This document shows positions 13,527 to 15,303 of a stretch of 15,303 nt of DNA, piece after piece. The stretch comes from AWTP1-13 sp035714005 (lineage in GTDB: Bacteria > Pseudomonadota > Alphaproteobacteria > Rhizobiales > Hyphomicrobiaceae): positions 1 to 15,303 of the forward strand of contig DASTMQ010000504.1 in NCBI GenBank assembly GCA_035714005.1, given 5' to 3'. Numbering within the stretch: the first letter of the stretch is position 1; each line of letters opens with the position of its first letter. Under the pieces are notes generated by a model. The model was not told where the DNA came from, ran no database searches, and saw only the letters and a program-made list of their open reading frames with translations. The translations under genes and the position numbers were made by a program.

Positions 13527-14518
13527 GACGCCAGCACCTCCCCGACGCGCAGGCAGGCCGCCTGGTGTTGCGGCTCGCCGGCGACGGGCATGAGCCCCGG
13601 TTGCTGCCGCCGGCAGGCGTCGACGGCGAACTGGCAGCGCGGCGCAAAGGCACAGCCCACGATCGGCTCGCGCAGCGACGGCACCATTCCCGGAATTTCC
13701 TTGAGCCGCTTGGCGCGCGCGCCGGCCTTGCCGCGCGCGATCGAGGCCAGCAGGCCGCGCGTGTAGGGATGCGCAGGACGGGCAAACAGCTGCCGCACCG
13801 GCGCCTCCTCCACCTTTCGCCCGGCGTACATCACCACCACGCGCTGACAGGTTTCGGCGACGACGCCCAGATCGTGGGTGATGAGAACAATGGCCGCGCC
13901 GGTCTTGGCCTTGAGCTCCAGCATCAGCTTCAAGACCTGGGCCTGGATGGTGACGTCGAGCGCCGTGGTTGGCTCATCGGCGATCAGCATTTTCGGATCG
14001 CAGGCGAGAGCCATGGCGATCATCACACGCTGGCGCATGCCGCCGGAGAACTGATGCGGATAGTCGTCGAGGCGTCGTGCGGCGTCGGGGATCTTGACCA
14101 GATCCAGCATTTGCCTGGCGCGAGCGCGCGCCGCGCTGGCGGACGCGCCCTTGTGGATGCGCACGGCTTCGGCAATCTGATGGCCGATGCTCAGAACCGG
14201 ATTGAGGCTTGTCATCGGCTCCTGGAAGATCATGCCGATGCGATCGCCGCGCACCGCGCGCAACGCCCCCTCGCCCAGTGTGGTAAGATCGGTGCCCTCG
14301 AACAGGATGCGGCCGCCGACGATGCGCCCCAGACGGGGGGGCAGCAGCTGCAGGATCGACAAGGCCGTGACCGTCTTGCCGCAGCCGGATTCCCCGACGA
14401 TCCCGACGGTCTCCTGGGGCGCCACCGCAAAGGAGAGGCCGTCGACGGCGCGGGTGACGCCGTCCTCGTTGAAAAAGTGCGTCTTCAGGTCCTGCACGTC
14501 GAGCAGCGGCGCGGTCAT
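13523..14518 (-). CDS. Peptide ABC transporter ATP-binding protein, OppD/DppD-like
   Basis: A 331-aa partner ATPase that would pair with the OppF-like subunit under the two permeases. Walker A is GESGCGKT (42-49), the Q-loop Gln99, the signature SGGMRQR (158-164), Walker B MLIADEP with Glu182, and the switch His215 in ITHDLG. The C-terminal extension has RPAHPYTRGL and cysteines at 289, 295, 302 and 322, spaced almost as in its partner. The SGGMRQR signature and N-terminal form (LLDVQDLKTHFF) are typical of the D rather than F subunit. ATG 14518 lies nine bases after the permease stop codon; only a weak AGG precedes it, so coupling to permease translation is likely. The downstream ATPase begins inside its last codons. 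The two ATPases are paralogous, as usual in this family. Confidence 0.95.
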   Translation of the reverse strand: MTAPLLDVQDLKTHFFNEDGVTRAVDGLSFAVAPQETVGIVGESGCGKTVTALSILQLLPPRLGRIVGGRILFEGTDLTTLGEGALRAVRGDRIGMIFQEPMTSLNPVLSIGHQIAEAVRIHKGASASAARARARQMLDLVKIPDAARRLDDYPHQFSGGMRQRVMIAMALACDPKMLIADEPTTALDVTIQAQVLKLMLELKAKTGAAIVLITHDLGVVAETCQRVVVMYAGRKVEEAPVRQLFARPAHPYTRGLLASIARGKAGARAKRLKEIPGMVPSLREPIVGCAFAPRCQFAVDACRRQQPGLMPVAGEPQHQAACLRVGEVLAS

Positions 14519-14527
14519 CCCTAGCGC

Positions 14528-15303
14528 TCACATCCGCCGGGCGATGCGCGGATCGAGGTGGTCGCGCAGCCCATCACCGACCAGGTTTACCGCCAGCACG
14601 ACCAGGGCAAGGGCGACGCCTGGCCCAAAAATGGTCCAGGGCGCCAATCCCAGGTAGACACGGCTCGAGGCGATCATATTGCCCCAGGTTGGAACTTCCG
14701 GTGGCGTGCCTGCGCCAAGGAAGGAGAGGGCAGCTTCGATCAGGATGGCGGAGGCCGCGACATAGGTCGCCTGCACGATCAGCGGCGGCATGGTCGCCGG
14801 CAGGATATGGCGGCGCAGTATCTTGGGGAGCCGCGTGCCGCTGGCAACCGCCGCCTCGACGAAGGGCTGCTCGCGCACGGAGAGTACGACCGAGCGCACC
14901 AGACGCACCACCCTTGGGATCTCGGGCAAGGCAATGGCGGCAACGACGATGCTGACGCTGGCCTTGGACAGGGACACGAAGGCGATGGCGAGTAGGATCG
15001 CCGGGATCGCCATCAGTCCATCCATCAAGCGCATGACCACGCTTTCCACCGTCCGGCTGAAGCCGGCGAGCAGGCCGATCAGGAGGCCGATGGTCATGGC
15101 GATGGCGGCAACCGACAGTCCGACCACCAGGGAGATGCGCGCCCCATAGACGGTGCGGGCCCACACATCGCGGCCGAGCTGGTCGGTGCCGAGCCAGTTG
15201 ACTTGCGAGGGTGGTCTTAGGCGGTTGACGGGCTTGGCGGCGATCGGATCGCCGGCGATCAAGGGTGCGATCAGCGCCGCCAGCGCAACCAGCGCCAGGA
15301 CGA
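14528..15303 (-). CDS. Peptide ABC transporter permease, DppC/OppC-like (5' partial)
   Basis: The inner-membrane permease subunit, cut by the right edge of the window. The 258 codons present reach the normal C-terminus (GDGLRDHLDPR, typical of DppC). The TTG at 15262 is not the start: the frame stays open to 15303 and encodes the hydrophobic end of the first helix (VLALVALAALIAPLIAGDP), as expected in full-length DppC of about 280-300 aa. Also visible are the HLGTDQLGRD-type segment after helix 1 (here NWLGTDQLGRDVWAR) and about five further helices. The EAA coupling loop (EAA, Gly, then ILP), which docks on the ATPases, precedes the FLGAGTPPEVPTWG segment. It is first of the three operon genes seen. 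The DppB-type permease and the periplasmic binding protein probably lie just outside. Confidence 0.93.
   Translation of the reverse strand, partial: VLALVALAALIAPLIAGDPIAAKPVNRLRPPSQVNWLGTDQLGRDVWARTVYGARISLVVGLSVAAIAMTIGLLIGLLAGFSRTVESVVMRLMDGLMAIPAILLAIAFVSLSKASVSIVVAAIALPEIPRVVRLVRSVVLSVREQPFVEAAVASGTRLPKILRRHILPATMPPLIVQATYVAASAILIEAALSFLGAGTPPEVPTWGNMIASSRVYLGLAPWTIFGPGVALALVVLAVNLVGDGLRDHLDPRIARRM

Noticed and set aside
15260..15262. TTG at 15262 as start of the permease
   Set aside because: The frame is open to the window edge and the upstream codons encode the expected first membrane helix.

Overview
The window is GC-rich DNA with dense coding and no RNA genes, insertion sequences or CRISPR arrays that I can see. 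Base composition, codon style, GTG starts and the gene families (peptide ABC transporter, GMC oxidoreductase, Tat-exported metallo-hydrolase, SDR) suggest a free-living alphaproteobacterium, perhaps of the Rhodospirillales or Hyphomicrobiales type. That placement is inferred from style only; no marker gene is present.

Layout. 1-572 has no convincing gene but holds a long stem-loop (395-448). Four minus-strand genes follow in transcription order mgtE (Mg2+ channel, 4693 to 3296), an epoxide-hydrolase-like alpha/beta hydrolase (3213 to 2332), an HD-domain phosphohydrolase (2187 to 1534) and an SDR oxidoreductase (1424 to 573). Gaps of 82, 144 and 109 bp, with palindromes in them, suggest loosely linked units rather than one tight operon. 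A 479-bp structured spacer separates mgtE from a divergent, Tat-exported metallo-beta-lactamase-fold hydrolase resembling methyl parathion hydrolase (5173-6174). It converges on a GMC flavin oxidoreductase (7885 to 6290), with a strong minus-strand terminator between them. After a 507-bp divergent spacer come two same-strand MFS transporters, a 12-TM type (8393-9595) and a 14-TM DHA2 drug-efflux type (9713-11113). The second ends inside a short 12-bp tandem repeat. It converges on an unrecognised membrane-anchored protein (12344 to 11472) that has its own terminator. The right end is a minus-strand peptide/nickel-type ABC operon: a DppC/OppC permease cut by the window edge, then the OppD-like and OppF-like ATPases, tightly packed with a 4-bp ATGA overlap. 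The DppB-type permease and binding protein would be expected beyond base 15303.

Taken together this is an ordinary metabolic and transport region: uptake of peptides or related solutes, Mg2+ import, two efflux pumps and several hydrolytic or redox enzymes of unknown substrate. No regulator gene is present. I found no evidence for a new multi-gene system. The points most worth checking are a hairpin that hides the mgtE ribosome-binding site, an 18-bp palindrome between the apparent -35 and -10 of the HD gene, the complete metal-ligand set of the parathion-hydrolase-like protein, the long hairpin at 395-448, and the unrecognised membrane protein.
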